A DNA stretch of 64,000 bases from Kitasatospora sp. GAS204B. Its GTDB lineage: Bacteria; Actinomycetota; Actinomycetes; Streptomycetales; Streptomycetaceae. A program made the position numbers and the translations under genes. The stretch covers positions 186,001 through 250,000 of the forward strand of contig NZ_JARZAG010000010.1 of NCBI RefSeq assembly GCF_029892155.1, written 5' to 3'. The first letter of the stretch is position 1, and each line of letters starts with the position of its first letter. The notes below the pieces were generated by a model. The model was not told the DNA's origin. It ran no database searches and saw nothing but the letters and a program-made list of their open reading frames with translations. Below are positions 26,926-36,505 of this stretch, in pieces.

Positions 26926-27319
26926 TCGTTCGCCCTTCCGGGTCACCGATGGTCTGCTCGGCGCTCAGCCGCTGCTCCGGCATGACATCGCTACGGCCCG
27001 GTACGGGACATCGCCTTCAACGGACGGCCCGGGCGACGCCGACCGGACCACGGCAGAGCGCGGCAGGAATGAGCGCGGTCAGGCGCATCGGAGTTCTTCG
27101 CTGATTATGCGCTTTCCTGGGATTGCGGCACTGACCCTCATCAGCATGGGGACTCGGTCCACCGCCGGACCATTGAACCGCCATCATCTCCCCATATGCG
27201 GGCTTTCCAGGCCGTCGGCACTGCCATCCGAGGCCCCTGCTGCCTTACTGTGCATTTGTCGCCGATCGGCGAGCGAGAATAGTACGGCTGCCCTGGAGCC
27301 GTGGAATCAGGAGGAGCCC
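26926..27319. promoter_or_regulatory. Divergent promoter region, NRPS-PKS operon / thioesterase
   Basis: A 394-base non-coding gap between divergent starts, less GC-rich than its surroundings at about 27100-27290 (for example GATTATGCGCTTTCC and GAGAATAGTACG). CAGGAGGAG at 27309-27317 is a strong ribosome site fixing the thioesterase ATG at 27320. No defined operator was recognised; this is a good place to look for regulator-binding repeats. Confidence 0.45.
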
Positions 27320-28087
27320 ATGCGATCACGATCCTCGTCGAAATGGCTCACGCTTCCCGTCGAGCGACCGCAGGCCCGTGTCCGGTTGTACTGCTTGCCG
27401 CACGCCGGCGGTGGGGCGTCGACCTACTGGCCGTGGGCCCGCGCGGTCGCCGACTTCATCGAGGTCTGCCCGGTCCAACTGCCGGGCCGTGAGTCGCGTT
27501 TCGACGAGTCGGCGCTCGGGTCAGCCGACGAGATAGCCGATGCCCTGCTCGACCGGATCGTCGAGAGCGACGACCGGCCCTATGCCCTTTTCGGTCACAG
27601 CATGGGCGCCGCAGTGGCCTTCCAGGTCGCCAGGAATGCCGCCCGCCGCGGGCGCCCGGGCCCGATCCACCTCTTCGTGTCGGCATTCCATTCGCCCACG
27701 CTGCCCTACCGGCGCACCGCGGTCTCGACACTCCCTGACCGCGAGCTGATCCACTCGCTGTCCAGCTACGGCGGAATTCCGAAAGCACTCCTGGAGGCCC
27801 AGGAGTACTTGCAACTGCTGCTGCCCGCCATTCGCCAGGACTTCTCCGTGGTCGAGTCGCTTCCCATCGCAGCGGCCCGTTCGCTCGACTGCCCGGTCAC
27901 CGTGTTCGGTGGCGCCGACGACGAATACGTGACGCCCGAGGAACTGGCGACCTGGAGGGAGACGACCTCCGGCCACTGCACCGTGCACGTCCTTCCCGGC
28001 GGGCATTTCTATCTCCGGGATTCCGCGGAGACCGTCCTCGCGAAGCTGGCCGATGACACGGCCCTGCAGCTGGAGCTCAGTCGCTGA
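27320..28087 (+). CDS. Type II thioesterase (editing)
   Basis: A 255-residue alpha/beta hydrolase of the stand-alone TEII family that clears misacylated carrier domains of NRPS and PKS lines. Visible are LYCLPHAGGGAS near the N-terminus, the nucleophile Ser94 in FGHSMGA, an acidic residue in GGADDEYV and the catalytic His229 in GGHFYL. It faces away from the NRPS-PKS operon across a shared promoter region. The frame extends upstream, but the GGAGGAG ribosome site and the family-typical beginning support this start. TEII enzymes usually proofread rather than release the final product. Confidence 0.93.
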   Translation: MRSRSSSKWLTLPVERPQARVRLYCLPHAGGGASTYWPWARAVADFIEVCPVQLPGRESRFDESALGSADEIADALLDRIVESDDRPYALFGHSMGAAVAFQVARNAARRGRPGPIHLFVSAFHSPTLPYRRTAVSTLPDRELIHSLSSYGGIPKALLEAQEYLQLLLPAIRQDFSVVESLPIAAARSLDCPVTVFGGADDEYVTPEELATWRETTSGHCTVHVLPGGHFYLRDSAETVLAKLADDTALQLELSR

Positions 28088-28140
28088 GCGTGCTCCTCCA
28101 GGCCCACCGGGGCGGCCGTCCCTCGACAGGCCGTCACGGA

Positions 28141-28209
28141 CACGTCGAAGCTCCGGTCGGACGAGGCGACTTGAGAAAGGTCGCCCCGTTCGACCAGAGC
28201 TTCGACGTG
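28141..28209. terminator. Long imperfect hairpin terminator
   Basis: Outer arms of 13 bases (28141-28153 and 28197-28209) are exact complements, and a longer inner stem (GGTCGGACGAGGCGAC with GTCGCCCCGTTCGACC) has two mismatches. It separates the convergent thioesterase and A-PCP genes. Confidence 0.65.
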
Positions 28210-28255
28210 CCGTCAGCAGCGCACGGGGACGACACGCCGTGAAGCCGGAGCCGAC

Positions 28256-30073
28256 TCAGCCGGCCGTCCCCGGGTTCTCGGCCGGGTGGCCCGGGTCGTC
28301 GGCGAGCGCGGTGTCGATTGCGGCAGCAAGATCTTCGAGGACCGGGTTGTCCAGGATGCACCGGAAGCCGACGGAGGCGCCGAGGTCCTGCTGTACCCGC
28401 CGCACGATGTTGAACGCCGAGAGCGAGTTCCCGCCCAGGGTGAAGAAGTCGTCGCTCGCACTGACCATGGTCACGCCCAGCAGCTCGCACCACAGGTCGG
28501 CCAGGAAGCGCTGCGTTCCCGGCCGGGTCGGGGCGGGGGCCGGCTGCCCGCGCTCGGCATGGCTGGCCAGCTCGATCAGCGCGGCACGGTCGCGCTTGCC
28601 GTGGTCGTTCACCGGAATCGCCGGAATCCTCACGAACCGGGACGGAACCATGTAGTCGGGAAGTTCCTCGGCGGCGAGGAAGCGCAGGTCTTCGGAGCAC
28701 AAGGCGTCTTCGTGGACCACGAAGGCGATGAGGTGCCGGGCATCGCCTTCACCGGCCGACAGCACCGCGACGTCCGTCACGCGCGGGTGTCGCTGGAGCA
28801 GGCGCTCGACCTCCCCCGGCTCGACCCGGTAGCCGCGCACCTTGACCTGATCGTCCACCCGGCCGACGAATTCGAGGTTGCCGTCAGGTCGTTGTCGGAC
28901 GAGATCACCGGTGGCGTACATCCGGTATCCACCACTCGTGGCCTGGTCGGGCCGGAACTTCTCCTTGGTGAGCTCCGCGTTGTTGGCGTAGCCACGCGCG
29001 ACTCCGAGCCCCGAGACGTGCAGTTCGCCGACCTCACCGGGCCTGACGGGGCGCTGCTCGTCGTCGAGGACGTGGGCCGCCGCGCCGGCCAGCGGACGGC
29101 CGATGGGGACGGTCGTGTCGCCCGGGTCCACGTGGTCCACCCGATGGAACACGCAGGCGGTGGTCGCCTCCGAGGGGCCGTAGAGGTTGAACAGCGAGCC
29201 GGAGAAGCCGCTCTCCAGCAGGGCCCGGCAGGAGGCCGGGGAGAGGACGTCGCCGCCGGTGTGCAGGATGCGCAGGGAAGAGAACGATGTCGGGTCCTCC
29301 CGCATCATCGTGTTGGCGAAGGCGGTCGGCACCAGCAGCACGCTGATGCGCTGTCGGCGCAGCTCCGCTCCCAGCCCGGTGGCCAGGAGATCGGCGGCGG
29401 GAGGCAGAACGACGATCTCGGCGCCCTGCGCCAGGCTGCACCACACCTCGAAGTGGAAGGCGTCGAAGGACACGTTGGAGATCTGCCCGACACGTTCTCC
29501 CGCCAGCGGAGCGGGAAGGGCCGGATTCCTGGCGAACGAAACGAGGTTGCGGTGTTCGAGCACGATCGCCTTGGGCGTGCCGGACGAGCCCGAGGTGAAG
29601 AGCACGCTGGCAGCGGAGCCTGGTTCGGCGGGCGAGGACGCGGGCGGTGCCGCCATGCCCGGAGCCGTCCACTCAAGGATCTCCGCATCGAGTCCGGCCG
29701 GCAGCCGGTCGGCACCGGCGGAATCGGTCAGCACGGCCTTGGCGCCGCTCTCCCGCAGCATCAGGTCGCGCCGGGAGTCCGGGTACCCGGTGTCCACGGC
29801 CACATAGGCGGCTCCTGACTTCAGGATTCCCAGCAGCCCGACGACCAGGTCCGCCGAGCGGGGGAGGTACAGGACCACCCGGTCCTCGGATCCCAGCCCG
29901 CGGCCCTGCAGCAGGTCGGCCACCGCGTCGGACCGCTCGTCCAGGTCGCGGTAGGTCAGGGTCTGTCGCCGGTCGCTGACAGCGGCCAGGTCCTGGTGGT
30001 GCGTCACCGTCTCGCGGAACAGTTCCACGAGAGTGCCGCTGCTGAACCCCGGGTCGTAGAGAAGCTCCGTCAT
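28256..30073 (-). CDS. Stand-alone NRPS loading didomain, A-PCP
   Basis: About 605 residues from ATG 30073; the frame runs 51 nt further upstream but MTELLYDPG is the natural beginning. The A domain spans ~15-500 (LFTSGSSGTPKA, NLYGPSEATT, YATGDLV, QVKVRGYRVEPGEVE, NDHGKRDR) and the PCP ~515-595 (GGNSLSAF). With neither C nor TE domain it is a typical initiating or trans-loading unit. My hand-read pocket is D-A-F-L-H-G-L-T-A-K; the SFDAFHFEVW layout is that of hydrophobic or non-standard amino-acid activators, but I cannot name the substrate. It may supply the formyltransferase with its carrier-bound amino acid (inference). Confidence 0.9.
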   Translation of the reverse strand: MTELLYDPGFSSGTLVELFRETVTHHQDLAAVSDRRQTLTYRDLDERSDAVADLLQGRGLGSEDRVVLYLPRSADLVVGLLGILKSGAAYVAVDTGYPDSRRDLMLRESGAKAVLTDSAGADRLPAGLDAEILEWTAPGMAAPPASSPAEPGSAASVLFTSGSSGTPKAIVLEHRNLVSFARNPALPAPLAGERVGQISNVSFDAFHFEVWCSLAQGAEIVVLPPAADLLATGLGAELRRQRISVLLVPTAFANTMMREDPTSFSSLRILHTGGDVLSPASCRALLESGFSGSLFNLYGPSEATTACVFHRVDHVDPGDTTVPIGRPLAGAAAHVLDDEQRPVRPGEVGELHVSGLGVARGYANNAELTKEKFRPDQATSGGYRMYATGDLVRQRPDGNLEFVGRVDDQVKVRGYRVEPGEVERLLQRHPRVTDVAVLSAGEGDARHLIAFVVHEDALCSEDLRFLAAEELPDYMVPSRFVRIPAIPVNDHGKRDRAALIELASHAERGQPAPAPTRPGTQRFLADLWCELLGVTMVSASDDFFTLGGNSLSAFNIVRRVQQDLGASVGFRCILDNPVLEDLAAAIDTALADDPGHPAENPGTAG

Positions 30074-30218
30074 GCCTACGTACTCTGTCGAACCAGGCGC
30101 ATCGCATTGCCATCGATCTGGCATTCGCTGCGCACGATGGCCGGCGGTTCGGCCGGCGTTGGCCTGTGCACCGGATCATCACCTGCGCATGCGCTCGGAC
30201 GGCCGCTAGGGTGAGTCC

Positions 30219-31031
30219 ATGGGACACGAAGCTGTTCACGTGACGGTGTGGAACGACTCGGGATCGGACGCGCCCCGGGTGCTGCTGGTGCACGGCACGA
30301 TGACCTGGGGGACGGACTGCTTCGCTGCCCAGCGTCCGCTGGCCGATGCCTTCCGGCTCGACGTCATGGACCGGCGCGGCTTCGGGGACAGTCCTGACAT
30401 CGAGCGCAGCGACTACGAGGTGGACGCTGACGACGTCGTCGAGCTGCTGGGCGCGAGCGCTCACCTGGTCGGGTACTCCTATGGCGGCGTCGTCGCGATG
30501 ATCGCCGCTGCGCGCAAGCCCGAGGCGGTCCGTTCGTTGGCGCTGATCGAGCCGTCGGCCCTCCGGGTGGCGGAGGAACACCCGGTCGTGGCCGCCGCGT
30601 TGGACCGGCTCCGGGCGACCGTCGGCGCGGAGCGCGAGCCGGTGAGCCCGGAGGACTACCTGCGGATGTCGACCGAGCCGTACGGACTGCCCTGCCCGGA
30701 GCTCACCCCGCGCAGGATCCGGGCCACACGGACGTCGATGGATGAACGGCCCTGCTGGGACGCGCAGATCACGCTCGCGCCGCTGGCCGCAGCGACCTGG
30801 CCGAAGCTCGTGGTCAACGGCACCTGGGAGACCGCCGCACAGCCCTACCGGGAGTTCGTGGGCGACGCCATCGCGGCCACTGGCCAGTTCATCGCGGAGC
30901 GGATCGGAGCCGACGCGGTGCGGGTCGCCGGTACGGACCACTACCCGCACCAGGACCGCCATCAGGTGGTGAACGAGTTGCTCAGGGAGTTCTGGACGCA
31001 AGGGCGTTCCAAGACCCCGGTGATCATGTGA
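30219..31031 (+). CDS. Alpha/beta hydrolase
   Basis: A 270-residue alpha/beta-hydrolase-fold enzyme with an oxyanion-hole region LVHGTMTWG, the nucleophile Ser87 in GYSYGG and a probable catalytic His in GTDHYPHQ near the C-terminus. It is divergent from the A-PCP gene across a 145-base gap. It may be the last gene of the biosynthetic cluster or a neighbour; nothing in the sequence ties it to a substrate. Confidence 0.82.
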   Translation: MGHEAVHVTVWNDSGSDAPRVLLVHGTMTWGTDCFAAQRPLADAFRLDVMDRRGFGDSPDIERSDYEVDADDVVELLGASAHLVGYSYGGVVAMIAAARKPEAVRSLALIEPSALRVAEEHPVVAAALDRLRATVGAEREPVSPEDYLRMSTEPYGLPCPELTPRRIRATRTSMDERPCWDAQITLAPLAAATWPKLVVNGTWETAAQPYREFVGDAIAATGQFIAERIGADAVRVAGTDHYPHQDRHQVVNELLREFWTQGRSKTPVIM

Positions 31032-31117
31032 GTCCGCAGGTCGTCGAGGCGGTGTGACTAGTGCGGGTCAGGCCGTCACGGACCTCCGTGGTCCGGTAGA
31101 TGACCTTCCCCTCATAG

Positions 31118-31504
31118 TGTAGAGGCCATCGCCGGGCCGTCCACGACGTCGCCCACCAACTGGTCGATTGGGCCGAACAGCGCTACCCCCGGCTCGACTT
31201 CGACCGGCACGCCGTCCGGGGGGGCACCGAGGAACTCGCCCGCTTCGCCCGCAACCACGCATCGTGGAGCGCCGCCGGCATCAGCGCCGAGGACCTGCTG
31301 GTGAGCGTCGCCGACAAGGTCTGGAAGGGCAAGCGCGTCACCGATCTCGAACAACTAATGATCGAGCGCCTCGCCGAGGCTGGCCACCAACAGCCCTGGG
31401 AAGCGTTCGTGGCACTCGACGATGTTCTCGACCACATCGCGCAAGACGCCGAACGCAGGCTGGCCTTCCAAGCTGAGCACCCAGTCGCTCCCGGCATGGG
31501 ATGA
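31118..31504 (+). pseudogene. C-terminal fragment of an HD-domain hydrolase
   Basis: A reading frame open from just after a TAG at 31115 to TGA at 31504, with no start codon at its head. The translation (ARFARNHASW, SVADKVWKGKR, VALDDVLDHI, RLAFQ) matches the C-terminal half of actinobacterial HD-type phosphohydrolases, while the metal-binding HD portion is missing. A GTG at 31301 could give 67 residues but no functional domain. It is most likely the remnant of a truncated gene at the cluster junction. Confidence 0.55.
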
Positions 31505-31631
31505 GCGCCCAACGCACTGACGCATGCCGCATACCTGCAACCTCTCCGCCAGCCTGATTGGGATCCACACCAGGGGCCGAGGGTGCCAGGTGAAGACCGT
31601 CGGGAGCGACTGACCTCGCCGTCCTGGCGGG

Positions 31632-31838
31632 GTGCCGATCCGGGCGACGCATCGTCTGGCGACGGGCGGAATGCGTCCCACCGCGAACATCTACAGCCAC
31701 CTGACCTGGGAAGTGGCGATGGCCGCGGTCCACACCATCGAAGCCAGGCTCTGCCTCGTCGAAGCCCGCGCGCGCGGCGTTGACGTCCTCGCCCTCAGCG
31801 GCCCGGCACCGAACCCTCTCTTCAGCCACGCCGCCTGA
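31632..31838 (+). pseudogene. Possible tyrosine-recombinase (integrase) C-terminal remnant
   Basis: The short frame encodes RPTANIYSHLTWEVAMAAVHTIEARL. This resembles the last conserved block of phage-type integrases, where the nucleophilic Tyr lies in T-x-x-x-Y-x-H-L. The preceding Arg/His boxes are not recognisable, so it cannot be active. It lies about 350 bases from a tRNA-Pro gene, a common attachment site, which supports the reading. The remaining stretch to 32188 shows no other gene I can support. Confidence 0.35.
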
Positions 31839-32188
31839 CGGCGCTACAGCCACGTCCCACGCCAGGGGTCACAGAACACCGGGCAGCCGGTCCACAGCTG
31901 ACGTCCACTCAAGCAACCGCCCACAAACGGATGCCGCGGGTCTCACAGGCATGCCCGCCCACAGAAAAATCAACGTCACTCCGACGCCGAACCGCGTCCG
32001 AACGGCCTGTCAGCTGCGCTCAACTCGCCAGCGAAGGAGGACCCAGCCACCCTGAGACGCTCCCGAGTGCAGGTAGTGCCCTCCGGAGCGCGACGTGAAC
32101 GAGCGTTCACGACCACACTGCGACCACCAACCACGAAGGCCGTCTCCGCCATCCAGCGGAAACGGCCTCTGACCTGCAGTGATGCAAG

Positions 32189-32262
<74 letters not shown>

Positions 32263-32428
32263 TGGTCTCGCTGCCGCGCCCTCGGGCTTGGCTTCTCGAC
32301 CTTGTCCCCGGTGTCCCGGCGACGTGGAAAACAATACAGCACGGCGGGGGGTGCTCGCTGCCAGCTTTCCGTGCAGGTCACGTGGCTGGTGCCGGTGCTG
32401 GTGGGGGGGCGGTGAGGGCGGTCGCCGC

Positions 32429-33778
32429 TCACGGGGTGGGGTGGCGGGCGTCGTAGCGGAGGAAGGTGGGGCGACGGGCTGCGAGGAGGAGGATGGCGGC
32501 GACGCAGGCGAGGCCGCCGGAGATCACCGAGATGGTGGGGGTGGTGAGGGCGGCTACGGTGCCGGATTCGAAGTCGCCCAGGCGGGGGCCGCCGGCGACG
32601 ACCACGATGAAGATGCCCTGGAGCCGGCCACGCATCTCGTCGGGGGCGGCGACCTGCATCATCGTGTTGCGGAAGATCATGCTGACCGTGTCGGCGCAGC
32701 CGGCGACGGCGAGCAGGGCGAGGCCCAGCCAGAGGTGGCCCGAGGTGAGGCCGAAGGCGGCGATGGACAGGCCCCAGGCGGTGACGGCGGCGAGGACGGC
32801 CACGCCGTGCCGGTGCACCCGGGCGATCCAGCCGGAGAAGAGGGCGCCGGTGAGCGCGCCGACCGCCGGGGCGGCGACGAGCAGGCCGACGGTGCCGGCG
32901 TGGCCGCCGTAGAAGCCGACCGCGAGCGCCGGGAAGAGCGAGCGCGGCAGGCCGAAGATCATCGCGGCCAGGTCGGCCAGGAAGCTGGTGCGCAGGTTGG
33001 GCTGCTCGCGCAGGAAGCGCAGGCCGTCCAGCACGGAGGCGCGTCGGCCGGGCTGGACGGCCTGCGCGCCTCCCGGGCGCATCGCCGGCAGCCGCCACAT
33101 CGCGTACAGGGTGGCGGTGAAGGCGACGGTGTCGACCAGGTACGCGGCCTGGCTGCCGTAGGCGCCGATCAGCAGGCCGCCCAGCATCGGGCCGACCGTC
33201 ATGCCCAGGTTCATGCTGACCGTGGCGAGCGCGTTGGCAGCGGGCAACTGCTCGGCGGGGAGCAGGCGCGGGATCATCGAAGAGCGGGCCGGCGAGGAGA
33301 CGGCGAAGAACGCGCCTTGCAGCGCCACCGCTATATAGAGCAGAGCGACCTGGCGCAGGCCGAGCAGCGCCTGGGCGGCCAGCAGGGCGGAGACGGCGGC
33401 CAGGCCGGCGGAGCCGAGCAGGCCGAGCTTTCGGCGGTCCACGGTGTCGGCGATCGCGCCGCCGTACAGGCCGAAGGCGACCAGCGGGATCAGCGAGCAC
33501 AGGCCCACCGCGCCGGTGGCGAAGGTGGAGCCGGTGAGGGCGTAGACCTGGACCGAGACCGCGACGGCGGTCATCTGCTGGCCGATCGAGGAGACGGACT
33601 GGCCGAACCAGATCCGCCGGTAGTCGGCGCTCGCGCGCAGCGGGGTGAGGTCGGCGACGGCACCGCGGAGCAGGCGGCGCAGCCGGGTGGACGAGCCGTC
33701 CGGCGGGGCGGCGCAGGGCTCGGTCTCCGGTGGGGAAGGGGAACGGGAAGAGGAAGAGGTGGGATGATTGGTCGACAC
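32429..33778 (-). CDS. MFS transporter (EntS-like)
   Basis: A 449-residue major facilitator with about 12 predicted membrane helices, a polar Ser/Pro-rich N-terminal ~45 residues, and the motif GAIADTVDRRKLG after TM2, matching the family loop signature. GTG start. It resembles the multidrug/enterobactin exporter branch and is unrelated in detail to the exporter at 10970. It stands next to a tRNA and a DUF1684 gene, so its substrate is unknown. Confidence 0.85.
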   Translation of the reverse strand: MSTNHPTSSSSRSPSPPETEPCAAPPDGSSTRLRRLLRGAVADLTPLRASADYRRIWFGQSVSSIGQQMTAVAVSVQVYALTGSTFATGAVGLCSLIPLVAFGLYGGAIADTVDRRKLGLLGSAGLAAVSALLAAQALLGLRQVALLYIAVALQGAFFAVSSPARSSMIPRLLPAEQLPAANALATVSMNLGMTVGPMLGGLLIGAYGSQAAYLVDTVAFTATLYAMWRLPAMRPGGAQAVQPGRRASVLDGLRFLREQPNLRTSFLADLAAMIFGLPRSLFPALAVGFYGGHAGTVGLLVAAPAVGALTGALFSGWIARVHRHGVAVLAAVTAWGLSIAAFGLTSGHLWLGLALLAVAGCADTVSMIFRNTMMQVAAPDEMRGRLQGIFIVVVAGGPRLGDFESGTVAALTTPTISVISGGLACVAAILLLAARRPTFLRYDARHPTP

Positions 33779-33842
33779 AGCGACCTATCGTCGCCCCCGC
33801 TCCCCCGCGCATCGGAGGCGGGGTGGCCCGGGTCGCCCGCGC

Positions 33843-34631
33843 TCAGCCCCGCAGCACCGCCTTCTCCCCGGCCCGGACCGCGATCGGCAGCCGGTTGCCG
33901 GGCGGCGGGAACGGGCAGATGAAGTGCTCCGCGAAGGCGCACGGCGGCAGGTACGCGCGGTTCAGGTCCAGCACCGTGCGGCCGTCGGCGGCCGGTGCGG
34001 GCAGGGTGATGAAGCGGAAGCGGTAGGTGTCCTGCCCGCTGCTCGCGTCGGCGATCACACCGCTCAGCCGGTCCGCGGCCCGGCTCACGGTCAGCGTGTA
34101 CGGCTCGCCGGCCAGGTGGAAGGCGATCTCGCCGGCGACGGCGAGCGGGCGGTCGCGGCCGTCGGCGCTCGGGACGGTCACCGCACGGTCGCCGGTCTCG
34201 AAGGGGGTGAAGACGGCCGGCACGGACCACTCGGGCGCGTAGGGGTAGCTGGCGATTGCGGCGAAGTGCGCGCGGCCCTCGGAGTCGGGGTCGAAGACGC
34301 GCAGCGCGAACTCGCCGTCACGCTCGATCGGGACCAGCAGCTTGTCCCCGTGCCGCACCACCTCGGCGTCGTCGTGCGTGTCGGGGCGCAGCACCAGCTC
34401 GCCGGTCACCGGCTGCTCGGCCGCACCGGCCCGCAGCCCCTCGCCGGCGGTGGCAACCACCCGTACACCCGCCCCGGCCACTGACCAGCGGCCGGGGACG
34501 CCGGGTATCTCGACCGGCTCGGCGTCGAGCCAATGGGTGCCGATGAGCGCGAGCATGCCGTGCGGGGCGCTCACGGACGCCGTGCGGGCCTCGGTCCAGC
34601 GCTGCCAATCCTCGGCGTCGGTCGTCGTCAT
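33843..34631 (-). CDS. DUF1684-family protein
   Basis: A 262-residue cytoplasmic protein with the family hallmark near the C-terminus, DLNRAYLPPC...FICPFPPPGNRLPIAVRAGEK. It contains beta-rich sequence and no signal peptide. The biochemical role of DUF1684 is not established. Start at ATG 34631 with GAGGAGAG upstream; the reading frame extends 231 nt further 5' with shadow-like composition. It is 62 bases downstream of the thioesterase gene and may be co-transcribed with it. Confidence 0.8.
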   Translation of the reverse strand: MTTTDAEDWQRWTEARTASVSAPHGMLALIGTHWLDAEPVEIPGVPGRWSVAGAGVRVVATAGEGLRAGAAEQPVTGELVLRPDTHDDAEVVRHGDKLLVPIERDGEFALRVFDPDSEGRAHFAAIASYPYAPEWSVPAVFTPFETGDRAVTVPSADGRDRPLAVAGEIAFHLAGEPYTLTVSRAADRLSGVIADASSGQDTYRFRFITLPAPAADGRTVLDLNRAYLPPCAFAEHFICPFPPPGNRLPIAVRAGEKAVLRG

Positions 34632-34693
34632 GAGCCGCTCTCCTCGAATGCTCGACTGCTCGACTACCCGTAGCAGGTACGGATGGGACTCTG

Positions 34694-35557
34694 TCAGCTC
34701 TCCCGCAGCGGCCGGAAGAGCCCCTCCTGCACCACCGACACGACCAACTGCCCGCTCCGGTCGAAGATCTGACCGCGCGCCAGGCCTCGGGCGCCGTGCG
34801 CGATCGGCGACTCCTGCTGGTACAGCAGCCACTCGTCGGCACGGAACGGACGGTGGAACCACATCGCGTGGTCGAGCGAGGCCATGTCGAAGTTGCGCCG
34901 GCCCCAGAGCGGCTCGACGGGGGCCCGGACCGAGTCCAGCAGGGTCATGTCACTGGCGTAGGTCAGTGCGCAGACGTGGATCAGCGGGTCGTCCGGCAGG
35001 GAGCCGTTGGTGCGCAGCCAGACGCCGCTGCGCGGCTGCACGCCGGCCAGCTCCTCCTGGGTCCAGCGCAGCCGCTCGACGTAGCGGATGTCGAACGGCT
35101 GGCGGCGGCTGATGAACGGCGGCAGCTCGCCGAGCCGGGCGCCGACCTCCTCCAGGGCACTGGGCAGCTCTTCGGGACCGGGGACGGCGGGCATCGTCTC
35201 CTGGTGCTCGATGCCGCCGGGCTCGGCGACGTGGAAGTCGGCGGTCAGCGCGAAGATGCTTCGGCCCTGCTGGATGCCGAGGACCCGGCGCGTGGTGAAC
35301 GAACGGCCGTCCCGGATCCGGTCGACCTGGTAGACGATCGGGACGCCGGGAACGCCGGGGCGTAGGAAGTACGCGTGCAGCGAGTGCACCGCGCGGTCGG
35401 CCGCGACGGTACGGCCCGCGGCGACCAGCGCCTGGCCGGCCACCTGCCCGCCGAAGGTCCGCTGCAGCGACTCCTCAGGGCTGCGGCCCCGGAAGATGTT
35501 GAGCTCGATCTGCTCGAGATCCAGCAGGTCGACTAGCTGGTCGACTGGCGTTCCCAT
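34694..35557 (-). CDS. tesB: Acyl-CoA thioesterase II
   Basis: A 287-residue double-hotdog thioesterase that hydrolyses medium/long-chain acyl-CoA to CoA and fatty acid. TesB features are RTFGGQVAGQALVAA near the N-terminus, SLHAYFLRPG, ISRRQPFDIRYVE and, in the C-terminal hotdog, ASLDHAMWFHRPF. The start is ATG 35557 behind GAGAGGA. The gap up to the next gene (35558-35737) holds no feature I recognise. Confidence 0.92.
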   Translation of the reverse strand: MGTPVDQLVDLLDLEQIELNIFRGRSPEESLQRTFGGQVAGQALVAAGRTVAADRAVHSLHAYFLRPGVPGVPIVYQVDRIRDGRSFTTRRVLGIQQGRSIFALTADFHVAEPGGIEHQETMPAVPGPEELPSALEEVGARLGELPPFISRRQPFDIRYVERLRWTQEELAGVQPRSGVWLRTNGSLPDDPLIHVCALTYASDMTLLDSVRAPVEPLWGRRNFDMASLDHAMWFHRPFRADEWLLYQQESPIAHGARGLARGQIFDRSGQLVVSVVQEGLFRPLRES

Positions 35558-35737
35558 GGTGTGCGTCCTCTCCAACGGGCACGCCGGAGGGGCCGGCGGC
35601 ATACCGCTGCTGTCTAGCTGGAAGTCTGCTGGCCGCTCGGGAATTCCCACCGGTCGGCGCCGCTGACGGTACCGGAAGGTACGGCGACCGACCGTGGCGG
35701 CCCACCGCCCGCCTCCCACGGCGAAAACGCTGAGCGC

Positions 35738-36505
35738 TCAGCCCTCTGCACTCAGCCCGGACTGCCGCACCGTTATGTTGAGCCGCCCGGTCATCGGCGG
35801 CCCCGGCTCACCCAGCCGCAGCTCCGGGTCGACGCTGCCGGGCAGGGTGCGCAGCACACCGTGGTAGGCGTACCGCGCGGGGCCGCCGAACACCAGCAGG
35901 TCACCGCTGCGCAGCTCGACGTCGGTCCACGGCCGGGTGCGGGTCCGGCTGTTGCCGAGCCGGAAGACGCCGGAGTCGCCGAGCGAGAGCGAGACCACCG
36001 GGGCGTCGACCCGCTCCTCGCGGTCCTGGTGCAGGCCCATCCGCGCACCAGCGGGGTAGTGGTTGATCAACGCGACGTCCGGCGCGTATCCGACGACGCC
36101 CGCCACCACGGCACCACCCTCGCCGTACGCCGCCGCGACGGCGCGCCGTGCGAGGGCGTCGAGCAGCGTGGAGAACGGCTTGACGGGAGCGCCGTCGCCG
36201 TCCTGCGCCCGACGGGTGTAGGCGTAGGGGAACCAGTGATCGCCGCAGCCCTCGGCCGCCTTGCGCGCGGAGCCGCAGCTGGGGCAGCGGGCCACCACGC
36301 CCCAGTGCCAGCCGAGGCAGACCTGACGGACCGACATCTCGGCGCCACCGGGCAGCCGGACGGTGCGCAGCCCGGCCGGCGGGCGAGCCCAGTCGCGGCA
36401 GGCGGCGACCAGCTCGCGTTGCTCGGCCGGCGTCAACCAGTCGGGCAGCAGCACGGCTCCGGGTGCGAGCTCGGCCCGCGCCCGCCCGAACAGCTCACTG
36501 GTCAC
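35738..36505 (-). CDS. AlkB-like 2-oxoglutarate/Fe(II) dioxygenase
   Basis: A 255-residue member of the AlkB DNA/RNA dealkylation family. Iron and 2-oxoglutarate ligands are visible in order: NHYPAGARMGLHQDRE (His-x-Asp), YHGVLR (distal His) and RLNITVRQ (Arg pair). A CPSCG pair in the N-terminal part is common in actinobacterial homologues. GTG 36505 is used; it overlaps the end of the ribokinase gene by 11 bases, so the genes are probably co-transcribed. Likely role: repair of alkylated bases. Confidence 0.9.
   Translation of the reverse strand: MTSELFGRARAELAPGAVLLPDWLTPAEQRELVAACRDWARPPAGLRTVRLPGGAEMSVRQVCLGWHWGVVARCPSCGSARKAAEGCGDHWFPYAYTRRAQDGDGAPVKPFSTLLDALARRAVAAAYGEGGAVVAGVVGYAPDVALINHYPAGARMGLHQDREERVDAPVVSLSLGDSGVFRLGNSRTRTRPWTDVELRSGDLLVFGGPARYAYHGVLRTLPGSVDPELRLGEPGPPMTGRLNITVRQSGLSAEG

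Noticed and set aside
1-31031. Siderophore cluster of the enterobactin type
   Set aside because: Serine-like A domains and EntS-like exporters suggested it, but there are no catechol biosynthesis genes, no TE domain, and PKS modules are present.
1-31031. Assignment to a named natural product
   Set aside because: The combination of FT, ATP-grasp, KS-AT-ACP-C, A-PCP-C-A-PCP and KS-AT-KR-DH-ACP matches no cluster I can recall with certainty, and the left end is missing.
31301-31504. A complete 67-residue gene starting at GTG 31301
   Set aside because: Homology-like sequence continues in frame upstream to 31121 without a start codon, so it is a fragment of a larger gene.
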